64,000 nucleotides of DNA from Volvox africanus (lineage: Eukaryota; Chlorophyta; Chlorophyceae; Chlamydomonadales; Volvocaceae). The stretch lies in assembly GCA_030268105.1 (NCBI GenBank), contig BSDZ01000011.1, positions 2,331,001 through 2,395,000 of the forward strand, given 5' to 3'. The notes under the pieces were generated by a model. The model saw only the letters and a program-made list of their open reading frames with translations. It was not told the origin of the DNA and made no database searches. Every line of letters begins with the position of its first letter. The stretch's first letter is position 1. Positions 1-18,311 of the stretch are shown here, one piece after another. The translations under genes and the position numbers were made by a program.

Positions 1-881
1 CCTTTATTAAACCCATCATCAGGAATACAATATACACCGTAACGGCTGGTGCTCGTCACAGCAGCCCCTAGTCGTTCCAGCTCACCCCGCCCGCTCCGCA
101 CCTGCCGCCCCCCAAATGCCAAAGATGCATGAATGTACCCGAATACCCTAAAGGAAAGCGTCACGAATGCTAACATAGCTCCTGTATGAGCTCTTATGAC
201 CTTGGGATTGGTTATCTTTGATTACATTCATTATCAGAAAGCAATTATACGCATGGAGCACCTGTGGACGAAATCCCCATGTGAGCAGCAACAGAGAGCC
301 TGTTGCTCTTCAGAGGGGGGCAGTCCCAGACGGCACCTTTACGTAGTAGGAGGGTACGGATGGATACGGATTCCAGGTCTTTAATTACTGCTACATTTTT
401 GTGCGAAAGCAGGAAAGTATGAGTAAGTACTAGTGAGTCTACAGGCGGCATATTGCAATCTTGTCATGGGCCATCAACAGTTAGGTTTCCCTTGTTTTTA
501 AAATAAACCCACGGCTCAGCCATCATCGATGTCAGCCGATGATTTAAACCCATCTGGATGATACACCCAGCAACCAGGCGGTGATCATCATCGTCATTAG
601 TATATGCGCCGAAAAGTGCGTTCCCCTTCAGGGGCTCCTAGGAACAGATTTACAACAAGTCCCAGACACGACAAAGATAGGTGCACCACAAACACATCAT
701 GACACAAATAGGCATACAAAATACATGTCGTATTGCAACGTAACGTAACGCCTGCAAGCCGGCACCGTCTTGCACATGACGAATGGCTTCACGGACCGGG
801 CGCGACATAACCAGCACATTTAACAAGTAACCTCTACACCATTCAGCCCATAACCAGGGCATACTCTTCCGCCACTCTACC
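1..881. other. 3' flank of the Spinster-like gene, no gene seen
   Basis: This stretch lies downstream of the transporter stop codon, which is on the minus strand. I see no conserved reading frame. It should contain the 3' UTR of the transporter down to the TGTAA signal near 650; the remainder appears to be intergenic. Confidence 0.5.
650..654 (-). terminator. TGTAA polyadenylation signal of the Spinster-like gene
   Basis: TGTAA on the minus strand (ttaca on plus) about 230 bases beyond the stop codon at 882. TGTAA is the usual poly(A) signal in volvocine algae. Assigning it to this gene is inference from position. Confidence 0.45.
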
Positions 882-5177
<4,296 letters not shown>

Positions 5178-7138
5178 CTTGTCTATTCGGTCCCGCACCA
5201 TAATACACTCATATCCAGTGCACAGGGCCCGACTCTTTCCTAAATAAGGAACTCGACATGTTACCATCAGAATTATGCTGGTAGAACACCGGGTAACATA
5301 TGCAAATGGAGGAAAAGGAGATCATGGTAGGCAGTTAGGACGTGCATTACGGCAAGGCGACTCAAAACAAAAATTCAAGAAACTACCATTAGGTAAAGTC
5401 CTGCATCAAATTAACATTATCCGATTAAAAAATATGCAGGTTCTGATGTAATTTTGTGTGTGTACGTGTTATACCCAGGCCTTACAGGACACACCTTTCT
5501 TGGTTGCTTTCGTAACACAAGCACGTCGCTCCGCAAAAAATACAGCGAAAATTGCAAGTGCTTTATATCCCTTTTACTGTTGCCGACTGTACTCCGGTAA
5601 GTCGTCATCCTGTGACCCCGCGTTGTCAACTCCACCGGGAGGTGCAAGCCTATGGAATCGAAGCTTGAACCTAGGGGGCCAATGGCCGTAATTGGCCGTT
5701 GTCATGGGCCCCCTGGGGTTCCTTATGCCGCTCCCTTTAGTACTATCCTATCCTGTGTATTTCATCCTAACCCCCTCGCGACGCCTCCGCCCGTGCTTAT
5801 TTCAACCTTTTATCGTGGCAGGTAAGAACTGAAGAACCGTACGGTTCCGGCGCCTTCGGGTTGGCGAGCTGGCATCTTAGGCTTTGGGTGGGATGTGGAC
5901 TGGCAACCCATGGTGGAGTCTTTTGTCCGCATACCGGTTTCAGTTACTGAGCTGCTTTGTGCACACGGCGTCATCATGGAAAGGAAGGTGCATGGTAATG
6001 CGTGATGATACTCACCGGCGAAGAGGAGGAATATCGCAATATCCGAGCTGGCGCTCAGCAACCCCAAGAAAAGAAACGCACACTCCATGTGGGGACCATG
6101 TAGCTTTCACGCCACATGGGGAGCGCACCGTCACATAGAATCACGCCGCATGCTGTGTTAATGATCTTAATGGTCTACTATGCCGTCGTCAAGCTGTCGT
6201 CTTGTCGCCTATGCCGCTCTACCAGCTCTATTGTCCAGTCCTTGGACCAGAGCGGCATTCCTAAGACAATATTAGTTCTCGCCTGTCTGCCCAACCAAGA
6301 CAGTGAGTGGCCCTGGTGCCCTGCCGAGTCCAGCCGCCGTGAGGGTCCTGCGCACAAGTCATCCGCCTAGGAAGGCGGCGCTGTACAACACCGGACCTAT
6401 CCTCCTGTCCTTGTTGCCTCAGCCTCCCTCCCCGGCAAACAGGGACCGAATCCCTCTGACCGTCCACTTCCTCTCAATGACACGTTGAATCACACAGCCT
6501 CTCTCGTCCCTCGTGGACCACTCCAGGATATCAACCAATGCGAAGATGAACACGACTCGGGTAGTGTCTACGTGTCGTTGTATATGTCTTGATGTTCGTC
6601 AAATCCCCCTTCCTTTGTCCACCTTGCCCGTCACGTCCTCCTCCTCCTCTTTCCCGATGGACAAAGAACGGGCAGCCAGGAATCATGGAGTGCATTGACC
6701 TAGGTAGCTAACCTGTCGATGTATCACGGCCTCCTAGCATAGCACAGCACCGCACGCTAACGCATGGAAGCCAGTCGCAATCCAGCTGGCAGCTGTGCAG
6801 CCTGCTGCAACCCCAATGATGCTCAACTGAATGCCACCATGAGACGCCGCGGCGAAGAATACCGGACAAACAACCATCCACCTAAATACCCGCACCGGCA
6901 TCCACACCGCCATTTTTACATCAATTACCTCCATTTGCATGCCATCCCCACGTAGCCGCCGACAAGCGGCCGTTCTTCTGCAGCTGTCTTACCCAGCCTT
7001 TCCTTACTCACCCTTCACTTGGATCCTCCGTGTATCACCATCCTGTTCCACTGCCTAACAACGACTAGGAACGTCAGGTCAAGTCGCACGGCATGTGCCC
7101 TACTAAGGTGCAAGATCTACGGACTCGTGCTAATGGCG
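5178..7138. other. intergenic region between the transporter start and EDEM 3' end
   Basis: Holds the promoter of the transporter and the 3' UTR of the EDEM-like gene (to about 6900). Two minus-strand stretches read like membrane segments: 6088-6018, which ends at a good GTGAGT donor, and about 6565-6440. No start codon, conserved motif or phase-consistent joining was found, so I call no gene. Confidence 0.4.
6916..6920 (-). terminator. TGTAA polyadenylation signal of the EDEM-like gene
   Basis: TGTAA on the minus strand, about 220 bases beyond the EDEM stop codon at 7139. Assigned by position and by the known algal poly(A) signal. Confidence 0.45.
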
Positions 7139-10100
7139 TCAGGGCGTATGCTGCTGCTGTTGTTGAGGCACATGATGATGTTGGTGGTGCTCAGGACGTT
7201 GTGGATTTTCCTGCTGCCTCAGCTGCTCCTGCTGCCGCATCATTTGTCGCCACTGCTCCATCTGCGCCAGTACCTGGCGGGCGTTCTTCTGTGCTAACTG
7301 CTGCAGCAGCGACACAGCGCGACCATCCTCCATCACCTCCTCAAATAGTTGCTGCATTGTGCGACCGCGAGCCATTACTTGGGTCGCCAGGAAGGCTTGG
7401 GAACCTGTCGGCACCAGCAGTTCTAAACGCGTCGTGATGGACTTGGCAGCGCCACCACCGCTACCACCGCTACCACCGCTGCCCCGCCTTCTCCCAGCGG
7501 CTTCACCAGCTGGTGGCGGCGCAGTGCACGTGCTTCCGCCGCTATTATCGCGACCGCCCGAGTTGGCGGCGCCGGCGAAGGCTGTTGCCACCGCCACCGC
7601 TCGACCTTCCCGTGACACCATGGACGGCGGCAGGCGCGACAGCGATGCGATCAAGGGCAGGCCGCCGGCGTTCCGGCCAATAGCGTTCAGGATCCGCCTG
7701 CCGTCTCGACCGCCTACGAAGACTGCAGGGATGTCAGGCTGGTTGCCTGTTTCATCAGAGCCCATGCCAACGAGCTCGACGGGGTGCTGCGTATTGATCA
7801 CGATGACAGCTGCCGCACCTGCGATCCATCAAGTTTAAAATCAGGTTACAGGAGATCGGGTGTTCAGGTAGTAGGGCTGCGAGGCTGTGGATGAGCTGCC
7901 TGTCAGTCGCTTGATATCATCCAACGTGGCTTGATACAGTATCGACCTCACCAGGGGCTCAACCCCCCACCACCACACACACACACACACACACACGCAC
8001 ACACACGCCTGGGGAATCCAACCAAGGACGTAGGAGAAAGTAACGGGGCGAAGCAGCCCACAGATCGGCTGTAGTACGGCAGACATTTTCCCATACGCGA
8101 CGATATGGCTTTGTCGAGTAGACAACAAAGACTGCATTTGGCCAAACGACCTAGGGCTCTGTCCTAGAACCCTTCAGCCCCGAGCACCTGCGTCCTGCAT
8201 GTGCTGCGCCTTGGTCACAAAGCTGCAACCGCCCCGCGCCAAGACCGCCACGGCCCCGACCAAGTCCTCAGGATTTCTCGGTCGCGTGCAGCCGTCCAGT
8301 GGGAGAGCGGGCACCTTGGGGCAGAGATAAAAGGGGAGCGGTGCAAGCGGGAGATTATCACGCTAGGTGGGATGAAAAAAGGTGTACGTCTGAAGCACAC
8401 CTGGGAATACTTAGCAGCACGACCAAGGCAGGGATGGACAGGGGCCTCTGCACCCCCGCTTCCTGAATGAGTTTACCAGAGCCACCTGTGACCGAGCCTG
8501 CAAAGTGGCTTACACGAAAGCAGCGAGAAGGTAACAAACTCACCCATTTACACCACAACCTCACGTTCCAATAACCCCATAGCAGCGGCCGACGAGCCAG
8601 CATACATCCACACAACACGTCGAGCATCCCCCCCATCTAACCACGCGCGTCACTCCATCCCACCCCATTCTACCCCACGTACCAGCAGTCCCGTTACGGG
8701 AGGATCACCGCCGCAGGGACCCCGTTCGTGCGATTTATCAACCCAGCTCCAATCAACAGATAAGCTCGTGTTCCTGACACCTTTCGTATGAACGGGGCCG
8801 CCAATGGCGGAATCCCCCGCCGCCGCCGCCACCGTGCTGGCCTCTTGATGCACCTCCTGCTGTGCCACAGAGCCATCTGCAAGGGATGAACCCTGGCCCA
8901 CGATCCCCTCCGTTGCCGGCGCACGTAGAGCTTCACGTTGCCTTCCTTGCCCCTCCTCCTGCTGCCGCTGATGCTGATGCTGATGCCCCTTTTTCTCTTT
9001 GTCCTGGCCCTCCTTCCGGTCTTGGGGCCAGGCCTGCCAATCTACATCCCCGGCATCGTCGCAGTCCTCGCCTTCGCCCTTGCCCTCGCATGCAGCGTTG
9101 GATGCGCCACAAAGCACATTTGTATCACCGTCGTCTTCATTCGGTATTTCCGAGCTATAAGGCCCCTCCACCGCAGCCGCTTCGTTCAGAAGGTCCCCTG
9201 CCGCGGCGGCCATTGTACAATGACCCTCGACCGCATTGTCATTGCTACTCTGATCCCAGCTGCATAAGCCACCTTGAGGACTCACGTCGGCTATTGACGA
9301 CGGCACTGGCAATAACTTGCTCGCCTCTGCTTGTCCCTCACCCTGCTGCTGCTGATGATGAATTTCCTGCTCCTTTTCTGGAACTGCTCTCTGCCCATCA
9401 ATTAACGGCGCAGCTGAAGATGCTGTAGAATCCGCCGTTGCGGCCGGTGAGACTGCCTTGGCGCTTTGACGCAGGCGACAGCCACGTGGCGGTTGCCGCC
9501 GCATCCTCTTCCGCCACTGCGGCGGACCCGGCAGGGTCGATAAACCTGCAATGCTATGCCCCGCATCCGTGCTCGCGGCCATATTCACGATCTGTGCTCC
9601 ACCATCTGCTCCCGCTGCATCACTGCCCGCCCTCACCTGTCTGGCAGCGTCCGTATGAGGCGCCCCAAACACGAACCTTCGGCATTCCGCTTCGGCACCG
9701 GAGGCTTTCCGGAGCAAAGCCTCCTGGAGGTACGCTGGGCACGTGCGCGGTGCCATCATATTCGGGATGAAGTATGGTGCATCGAAAAACGATGAAAAGA
9801 GGTGCCCGTCACAGCCCGCAGTCAGCGCCATCATCGGCGCTGCCAGAAGATGCTGGAGGCAGTGAGGGTTCGTATCAGGCAACTCCGGGCCGAAGTGCGC
9901 CAACATGCCCTCGAAAAGGAGGGAAACCTCGCCGCCGGCTCCCCCTCGCACGGCAACAAGGACGAAGATGTCCAGGACGTCCTGCGCCGGCGCTGGGTCA
10001 TCAAAATCGTGCGGTGCGCCGCCAGTTCCCTTCGGGCGCGGTGTTGGGGCCGCTAACGCCTCGGCGGCGCCTGGCTGCGGTGGCGAAGACGACCACGGTG

Positions 10101-13100
10101 GCGTAGGTGCCGGCGGCAGCGGCGACGATGGCTCTTCCATCATGGCTGATAGCTGCAGGATAACCGAGTTATACGGTGCACCGTGCTGCGCGTCGTGGCC
10201 AGTGATTGCTCGCAAATTGCTGCATGTACAGGAGCCGCTGCGAGACACTTTGATGGCACATACAATTTGGGCGAGCACGTTGGGCGGCGAGATATCTGCG
10301 GCGCAGGCCGTGCGAAGGGAGAGAAGGTGAGACGGAGTAGAAAGGTTTAGTAGCCATCCAGGATGTAATGGTTGTGGCTGGGAGGTCCGGATCCGATACC
10401 AGCGATTGACACGATCTCAACAAATGCCAGCATGAAACGAGAGGCATCGAGTGAAGATGTGTTACCTTTCACAAGTAGGCTCTTGACAATTTAGCCCTAG
10501 CCCAAAACACTTACCGGTACTTTCAAAAACGATTGCTATAAAAGCTATTCCCCCAAAACTGGCACTGCTTCTGACAGAGCATACTCGGCCGGCTTGCCAT
10601 TAATTACGAAGCGCCCTAGACTGGACTTTCCATGTCATCTCCCATCCAGAATTCTGTTTCGATTCAATTATCTGATTACCGTACCCCCATAAAAGTCAGC
10701 CCGCCGTACCCTTATCCGCTTGCCCCGCGGTCTGCAATTCGTCGATGCTCTGCTCCGGAAGCCTCATGATACGCGCCCGGACGTCTTGGTTCTCCGCCGG
10801 CAGCTCCTCCAGACGCCGGGTCACCACTACGCACGACACACAGCGCCGGTGGCGGATCAGCTCCGCGTCGGAGCGACGGAGGGCCAGCAGCGGGAAGGCG
10901 GTGCGCAGGCGGGCCTCTGTGGCGACCTGGCGGGTGACAGTGCGGGAGTACGAGGATTACAAAGCGATGAAACCCGACCTGAGCTGATCCCTGCTTTGCG
11001 ACGCCACGGGAATACCTGCAGGAGGAGGAGGAGAAGAAACAGGAGGAAGAACAGGAGGAGGAGGAGAAGAAACAGGAGGAAGAACAGGAGGAAGAACAGG
11101 AGGAGGAGGAGGAGAAACAGGAGGAAGAACAGGAGGAGGAGGAGGAGAAGAAACAGGAGGAAGAACAGGAGGAAGAACAGGAGGAGGAGGAGAAGAAACA
11201 GGAGGAAGAACAGGAGGAAGAACAGGAGGAGGAGGAAGAGGAGGAGGAGGAGACGGAGTGAGCTTTCAAGCGCTACTTCTCGCCCTTCTGAGGAAAGACG
11301 AAAGGTGGTGTGGCGGTGCTTCTCTCCGCGATACGCCCATGACCCCAACACATTTGAATACACATTCACACATGCGTACGCACACACCCCGTTCGCGCCC
11401 CGCACCAGCTCCCACAGACCTGCTCCTGCACGGAGGGCGAGCTGCAGACCTTGAGGCAGTTGGTGGGGATCGGCTGCGGCACCTCCAGCTCATCCGGGCC
11501 CGCTGCGGCGCCAACCTTGGAGCTAGAAGACTCCGCCCCAACAGCGTCGCCAACCCCGCTGCCGACCTTTGAACCCCCACCACTGTCAGCCTTGCCAGTT
11601 CCCACAGTGGCACTATTTGAGTCCGGGTTCCTGGACTCCTGCCCACTCTCCGCAATCCCACCATTATCCTCTATGTCAGTGGTCGGTTTTATATCCCTAT
11701 CTTCTACTAGGGCCTCCACGTGAGTGGGAGCGGCCACTGGACTTCCCGGTCCCACGGCCGCCGCGCTGCCTACAGAAGGGTCCAGGTCAGGGTCTCGAAA
11801 GGTTTTCAGGAGGGCTGTGGCCAACCCTGGGGTGGATACTGGCGCGCGTGCCTCGGCCTGCGATGTATCCCCTGAGGAATCTCCGGCCGCTGTTTCGGTG
11901 TTGCGGCCGGCGGGGAAGACGGCATCCCTTAAAGCTTTGGCTGCCGCCTCCACCATTGCTGCGGCCGCAATATCTGTATATGTACTGAATTCGTGCACCT
12001 CTCGCTGACCATTATGGTCCTGCTGTTGGGGTGGCTGTGTTTGGGTTTCATGGAGGGGTTGCGGAGGGTGATGCTCTGCCGCTGCCGGCCCCTGCATCTT
12101 CGAGTCCACAGCGGCTTCCACTGCCGCGGTGCCCATCGCATCGGCATCTGCAGAGGCTGCTGGCGGTTTCTGCCCAGCGGCTTCGTTCCCAATTTCCTGT
12201 CCTTTGCCCTCCTCAGATCCTTCGTTTCCCACACCGCCCTGCCTTTGATCACTCCTCTCCCTGTCCCCCTGCTGGTGCTGCTGTTCCTGACGCCGTTTCA
12301 GCTTGTCCACGTCCAGGGCCGTGGGGTCAGGCAAGGGGGGGATTAGATGACCCTCGGTGGTGAGCACGTAGTAGTCGATGAGGCCAGGAGCTGAGGAGAA
12401 CATCAGGTAGAGGTATTTGGCTGTCTCAGACAGAAAATACGACTCCATGAGGTCACCGTGCTCGCCTGGAGGCGGGCGATGGAGGCACGCCGTGCCAGGA
12501 ACGGAAATGAGACACGTCAGAGTAATCAGGGTGGTAAGAGCTAAGGATGCAGCTTAAGGATCGGGCCTAACATTCTCGCTGGAGAGACATCGCCACATGG
12601 ATACATCCTTGGCCGGGCTGGCTCAAGGTCCCGGTCAAGTGGAGGCAAGAAGGATTACGTGTGGGATCTTCAACAGTGGACCCACCGTGGCGTGACAAGG
12701 TGCCTATGCCGCCTAACGAAGATCAACTGGCGGCTAGTGATTTTGTGAGGGATGAGGGATGTGGGATGAGGATGGGAAACTGAGGTGCCTCCTTAGGTGG
12801 CTGTTTGCACCGTGCCAAGTATCCAATTTCGCATCCGAAGACCCACCCGTATCCACGTGGTTAACATTGGTGTAGCCGCACTTTACACGATTGTGGGTGG
12901 CCAGGGTAGACTGGATGTTCGCCGCCACTCGCAGGTAGTATGGGTCCTGCGTAGGCGGGGGAGAGGTTGGGAGAAGAGGAAAGGATAACGGAGGGTAACA
13001 GGTTGCTGAGAGCTCAGCAACATGCAAGGATTGTAGAAGGTGGTGTTCGAGAGCTCAGCGTACGGCACGAGGGAAGAAGAGAGGGCGATCTTGTCCAGGT

Positions 13101-16100
13101 TCGGGCGCGTGCCCTATGCAGGGGTGCAGGGGAGCAGGGGAGCAGGGGTGCAGGGGAGCAGGGGAGCAGGGGCGCAGGGGAGCAGGGGTGCAGGGGAGCA
13201 GGGGTGCAGGGGAGCAGGGGCTCAGGGGCTCAGGGGTGCAGGGGTGCAGGGGTGCAGGGGAGCAGGGGTGCAGGGGCGCAGGGGAGCAGGGGTGCAGGGG
13301 TGCAGGGGAGCAGGGGTGCAGGGGAGCAGGGGTGCAGGGGTGCAGGAGTGCCGGAAGCGCAAAACCTGAAGGGCAAATACTAAGAAATCAATTGTTTGAC
13401 GGAGAGGAAAGGGACCGTGCAGAAGTGCAAGGTATCCCCATGCACAAGGCTGCGGCCTCGCAACGAAGAAGGCAGGAAGGAAGACCGACCAAAGCAGTGA
13501 CCACAGCCTAGCACATCAAGACGGAGCGTGTAAGGACGTGTTGGAGCGCGCCGCAACGCAGCCTCTCTCAAATGTGAACGTGTCAACCTATGTCATACCT
13601 GCGTCACGCAGTGCAGTAGGTAGGTGGACTCGATGTGTTCGGGACGCAGGTTGTAGCCTGGGTCCTCGGGGTGGACCTGCGGCAATGAGGCAGTCGCGGG
13701 GCTCCGGTTGTTGCTGAGGGAGAAGGAGGAGCGGAAGGAGGAGGATGGGACAAGGTAGCTCGCCTCACCCTGCCCGGTAGTTGGGCCGCGACCCTCCCAA
13801 TTTCATGGGTCCAGGGCAGTACACACTTCCAGCGCTTGCATGGGGGAGACTACCCTCCATGTGCATGGCGGCATCTCACCCTGTCATCCATCACATTCAC
13901 CCCCGTACCACCTCCCTCACGTTCTTGCTCTGGCGAACCCAACGGTCTGCGCTGCCAGCTTTGCCCCCAGACAGCAACCCGGCTGTGTCCTTGCCTCCGA
14001 GTTCACTGTCTGCTGAGCCGTACCTTGCTGAGGTCTATCCCGAACATTTCGGGCAACCAGCCGAAGGTGCGCCAGGCAGCGGTGAAGTTGGCGTGAAGCT
14101 CGATGGCGTCGCGCTCCTGGCCTGCAGAACCATGTACATTAAAAATACACCTATTGGACGACACCGCATGCACGTCTGCAAGGGCATTGACCCACGGTTC
14201 GTTTGCGCGTCCAGGCCCTACATCCCAGTACTATTTACATTCGTTTCGTTCCAACACTTTCCACCCGTCCGTTTCCACCACTTGTGGACCCACGGACTGA
14301 ATGGGGCTCCTCCTCCATACACTCAGACTTCCAGGTGGCCATATAAGAATTCCTACTCCAAAACAGGAAAACTCTGCAATATTACTCCCTGTGTACAAAG
14401 GTATTAGGGAATTCCGCTGTGGCGCCTAGCATCGTTACTCTTGTCATGGTTGCTGTTAGCATGGTTGCTCATGCGCCTAACAGACAACTTTGGGCATCTG
14501 GAAAACAAATCACCTATCCTATGGCTGCCTCGCTCTTCTGCTTGCATCCGAATCTTTTCCTCCTCTTAACCCCAATCCCCATGGCCCTACCTGCCAGCGC
14601 CTGCATCCCCGGCCAGAAGGCCCCTAAAGAGGAGACGAAGGGCTTGGCCAACCGGCCGTTGTCCATGTGGACATCCACTATAAAGCTATAGCCTTTGAAG
14701 GTGCCGGGAATCTGGAACGAATGGGAAAGGCAAGGAAGGAAAGAGGAATCGATATTGCAAGTTATGCCCGATACCGAACGGCAGGAGGCCTTGATACACA
14801 AAATGCGAACTCAATGCGAAGCTGACACCTAGAAAACTTCTCCTTTAGATGCTGTAGACCGGGCCCAGCGATGCTGCCTGGATTCATAGATAACTACGGA
14901 AGAAGTTGAAAGGGGACCCTGCGCTCGCGCCCGGACTTGGCACCTACCTGCATCCACCTCATGGTGCTGGCGTACAGGTCCGCAAACATGTTCAAGTACT
15001 CAGCCTTACCGAACATTAGGTACGCCTGAAGGGTTTAACGCACTGAAATGAAGTTGGAACATAAGATATACCGCACCAGGGAAGGCAAGGCAAGCCTAGG
15101 CTGGAAACAGGAATGACGCTTGGGAGTCCACAACCGCAAAGGAACGGCAGAGGCGAAGGACTGCAAGAGATAAGCGACACGTGCTTTGGAATGGCCAGTG
15201 TCAGTGGGACGTCTCAATGCTGAGGGCGGGAAAGACGAAGCAACACAAAGACACGGCACGAGCTGCCCCAGAGATCAGTCGTCCCAGCATAGGGCGGCGT
15301 CCCTCGCTCCTCTGGCCGCGGCTGCAGATCCCTGTCAGACCATCACTCGCTCCCCTGCAATACCATCTCTGACATGAGCCTCAGTGTTTTTGCGTTTACA
15401 TTCGTATACCCGACATGCCGTCGACTTCAGGTATGTCTTGATCGTCGGCGTCTTTGAGTCGCCTGGGAACTACGACTTCTACCACCATGGGGTAACGTAT
15501 TTACAGACTTGCACACTCAAGCTTCCCTCCCTTGCTGCCTCCTCGTCAGCGTCCCCTTACGAACCTCCACGCGCGCATTAACTTGTGCGGTGTTTCAGAG
15601 AGAGCCAGGGTAGACTGCCAAACTCCATGCGGAGCCGCACGCCGCGTCCAGCTTCTGCAGCCACGCCCACTGGCCCTTTCCCAGCACCTAAGCCATTGCC
15701 CGGGTAGAAGGTCCTCAATGTTTTCCGTCCCCGTCCCTGTCCCCGTCCCCGTCCCCGTTCCCGTCCTCGTCCCTGTTGCTTCACGCATTCGTTCAGCGAA
15801 GCTGCTACACCACTCCAAACATAAACGATTCTCCCATTTCCGCACCGCTCTCTGGAACTAGCTCTTTTTGTTGCCGTGTCGCCCGAGTTAGCCCATACCC
15901 TGCCTCGCAGTCCGGAAAACATATGACACCTACTTCAAGCCTCTGGGCGCACCCACCTTCAGCAAGTACTCGTAGTACGAGTCCGAGCCGGGTCCTATTG
16001 TGCTTTCCTTGCTGGCCCACTCGCTATTGATCACGTTGAGCGACGCGCCTACCAGGCCCAGGCGGCTGCGCCTATCATACAACAGGCGCGCGGCGAACTC

Positions 16101-18278
16101 GGCTCGCTCCAGGTAGACTGGGTTGCCTGGTCAGGCAATCAAGGGCCCCCATTTGTATCACACAACCAGTTTTCCCATGGAATCTTCCTTCATCCCCAAA
16201 CGTATGACAAACGTACACGGCCTATGAAGCAGAAATGAGGTAATCCAATTATGCTTTACATGCAGAAGGGAGCGGTGTGTGCAGCTGTGAGATCAGTCAG
16301 GTAGCCCCGTCAGTGCCCCACGGCGGTGTCCGCGCCGCATACATCAGCCCGCTGCCTCCCCAGCTTCCCAAGCAACCCCTTTCCCGCGCTCCCGGCCAGG
16401 GTTCCTCCCCCCCCTTAGTCCGCACCTGTGAGGGCCGTTAACATCCCGAACTCCAGCAGGAGGGTGCCCGCACAGGCAGTGCAGGTGCTGTTGTGTACAT
16501 CCCGAATAGGACCCTGCGCCAGCGGGGGATTAGCCCAGCGAACCGCGAAGATCAACGGGGAGCAAATTGGGGCCCTTGGGCATTCAGTTTGGGTTCTTTC
16601 TTATAGCGAGGTGGTGGACGTGAGCCCCAGTCCCCGGGCCCCAGACTCCAGGGGAGGACGGAAGGGGCCTGGTAAATTTTTTGTCTTTGAGGATACACAT
16701 GTGGGGCCCCCTGGACAGGGACGGAATGCCACTATGTGCATTCTTCTTTGTAAATTTAATCATAGTTTCTATTTCGAGCCTTACGCGATCTGAGCCGGTT
16801 CAATGGCCACGTTACGCAGGCAGCCCCTTTGTGGGTTGCCCTGCCCTACATGGTAGGCCCCTTGAAGTTTGGCAGCGGCCAGCAGGCTGAAGTACCCCGA
16901 ATGTGGGACACAGGACAGACAGGCCCCTGCCCAGGCAAGTTCCGACCTGCATCGCCCATTTGGCCCTGGTGGCATCACAACTTCAAGGAGGACGGTGTCT
17001 CGGACTGCACTTTTGCAGCCTCCTGCATCCTTTGGTTCCCTTTGCGGGGCACACCTTTCGTGTCTACCGACGGCACAGCTGCGCCCGCAGCTCGGTAAGC
17101 GCTACAGCTCGCAGATAAACATGGGTAAGCACAGCTAGGTTTGCAGCACCCGCTCGCTGCGTTCCGCTGCTTCCTGCTTCCGGCCACCCTTTTTCCCCTC
17201 TCCTTCCTTCCCCCTTCCCCTTCCTTGCTTACGTTCTTCAAATGCACGAAGAGCGAGGGCAGCCCCGAGGGCGTCTCGAAGGCGGGCAGCAGGAGGTCCG
17301 CCAATTCCACAGCCTTGCGCAGGAAAATGCCGTCATACGCTTTGGCTCCTGGCGCGGCTGCTGCGGCATCCGGGTTGCTGTTTGCAGCCCCAGCCGCGGC
17401 CGAAAGCGTCCCATCTTCCGCTGCCGGGGCTGCTGCGGCAGGGACCCCCACCGAGGCTGTGGCAACGCCCTCCTGGACAGTCGCTGCGGAAGCCCCGCTC
17501 GATGCGCCCTCGGTCTGATGCCCCGCAAGCCCCTCCTGATGCCCACCGCGTTGCTCGGTCCAGGTTTCGCGTGGCCCTTGGTCTACACGCAGTTCACCAC
17601 GCTCGCTATGCGCAGATGAACCTTGGAATATCTGACCTGCCTGTTCCACCAATCGTTGCTTCGGTTGCTGCTCCATTTCCGGTTGGTGCAATGCTGGTGC
17701 ATTTGGCTGCAGCGGCAACGATCCTCCTTCCTCGGCCACCGTCATCGTCATATCCTGTGAGGCCGCTGTGCTCTCAACGGCTGTAATGGAGGCCATCTCT
17801 GCCCGAGGGGCCCCCGGCTGTTGCAGGAAATCCTTCTCCTTAGCCGGCCCCCGAACCTGAACCCCAAACCCGGGCTGCTCCATGTCTGCGCCCTTTGGCG
17901 CCTTAGCTGCAGCCGCTGCCAGATCCTCCACCGCTGATGTGACTTTCGCTGATAGCTCCACAACCCCTGCAGCGCCCACCAGGTCCGGGTTCCTGTCTAG
18001 CAGCATGTGGCCACTTAGCAGACCCCCCAAAACCCGAATCACCGTCTCAAATACATGCACCTGTTAAGAAGATGGGAATGGGAACGTGAGCGGTAATCGG
18101 AAAGTAACCGCGACACAATAGGTCGCGCCCCGCCTTCCACGAGGATACCCCGCATAGTGCCGCTGCGCTGTTACTGTCAGCAGCGGCGAACTCCACCAGA
18201 GCCCAGGAGCCCAGCGGCGGTGAAGTCACTGCCATAACCTTAGAACCGCAACAGTACCTCCTCCACCCCCTCCACCCT

Positions 18279-18311
<33 letters not shown>

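Noticed and set aside
8862..10106. Long plus-strand Pro/Leu-rich frames
   Set aside because: They are antisense to the low-complexity linker exon (10145-8683) of the EDEM-like gene.
10720..11454. Arg/Asn-rich plus-strand frame and Leu- or Ser-rich minus-strand frames
   Set aside because: They are translations of the GGA/GAA simple repeat inside intron 14 of the EDEM-like gene.
12967..13511. Gly/Ala/Gln/Arg repeat proteins in three plus frames
   Set aside because: All three frames are open because the unit is a stop-free octamer array in an intron.
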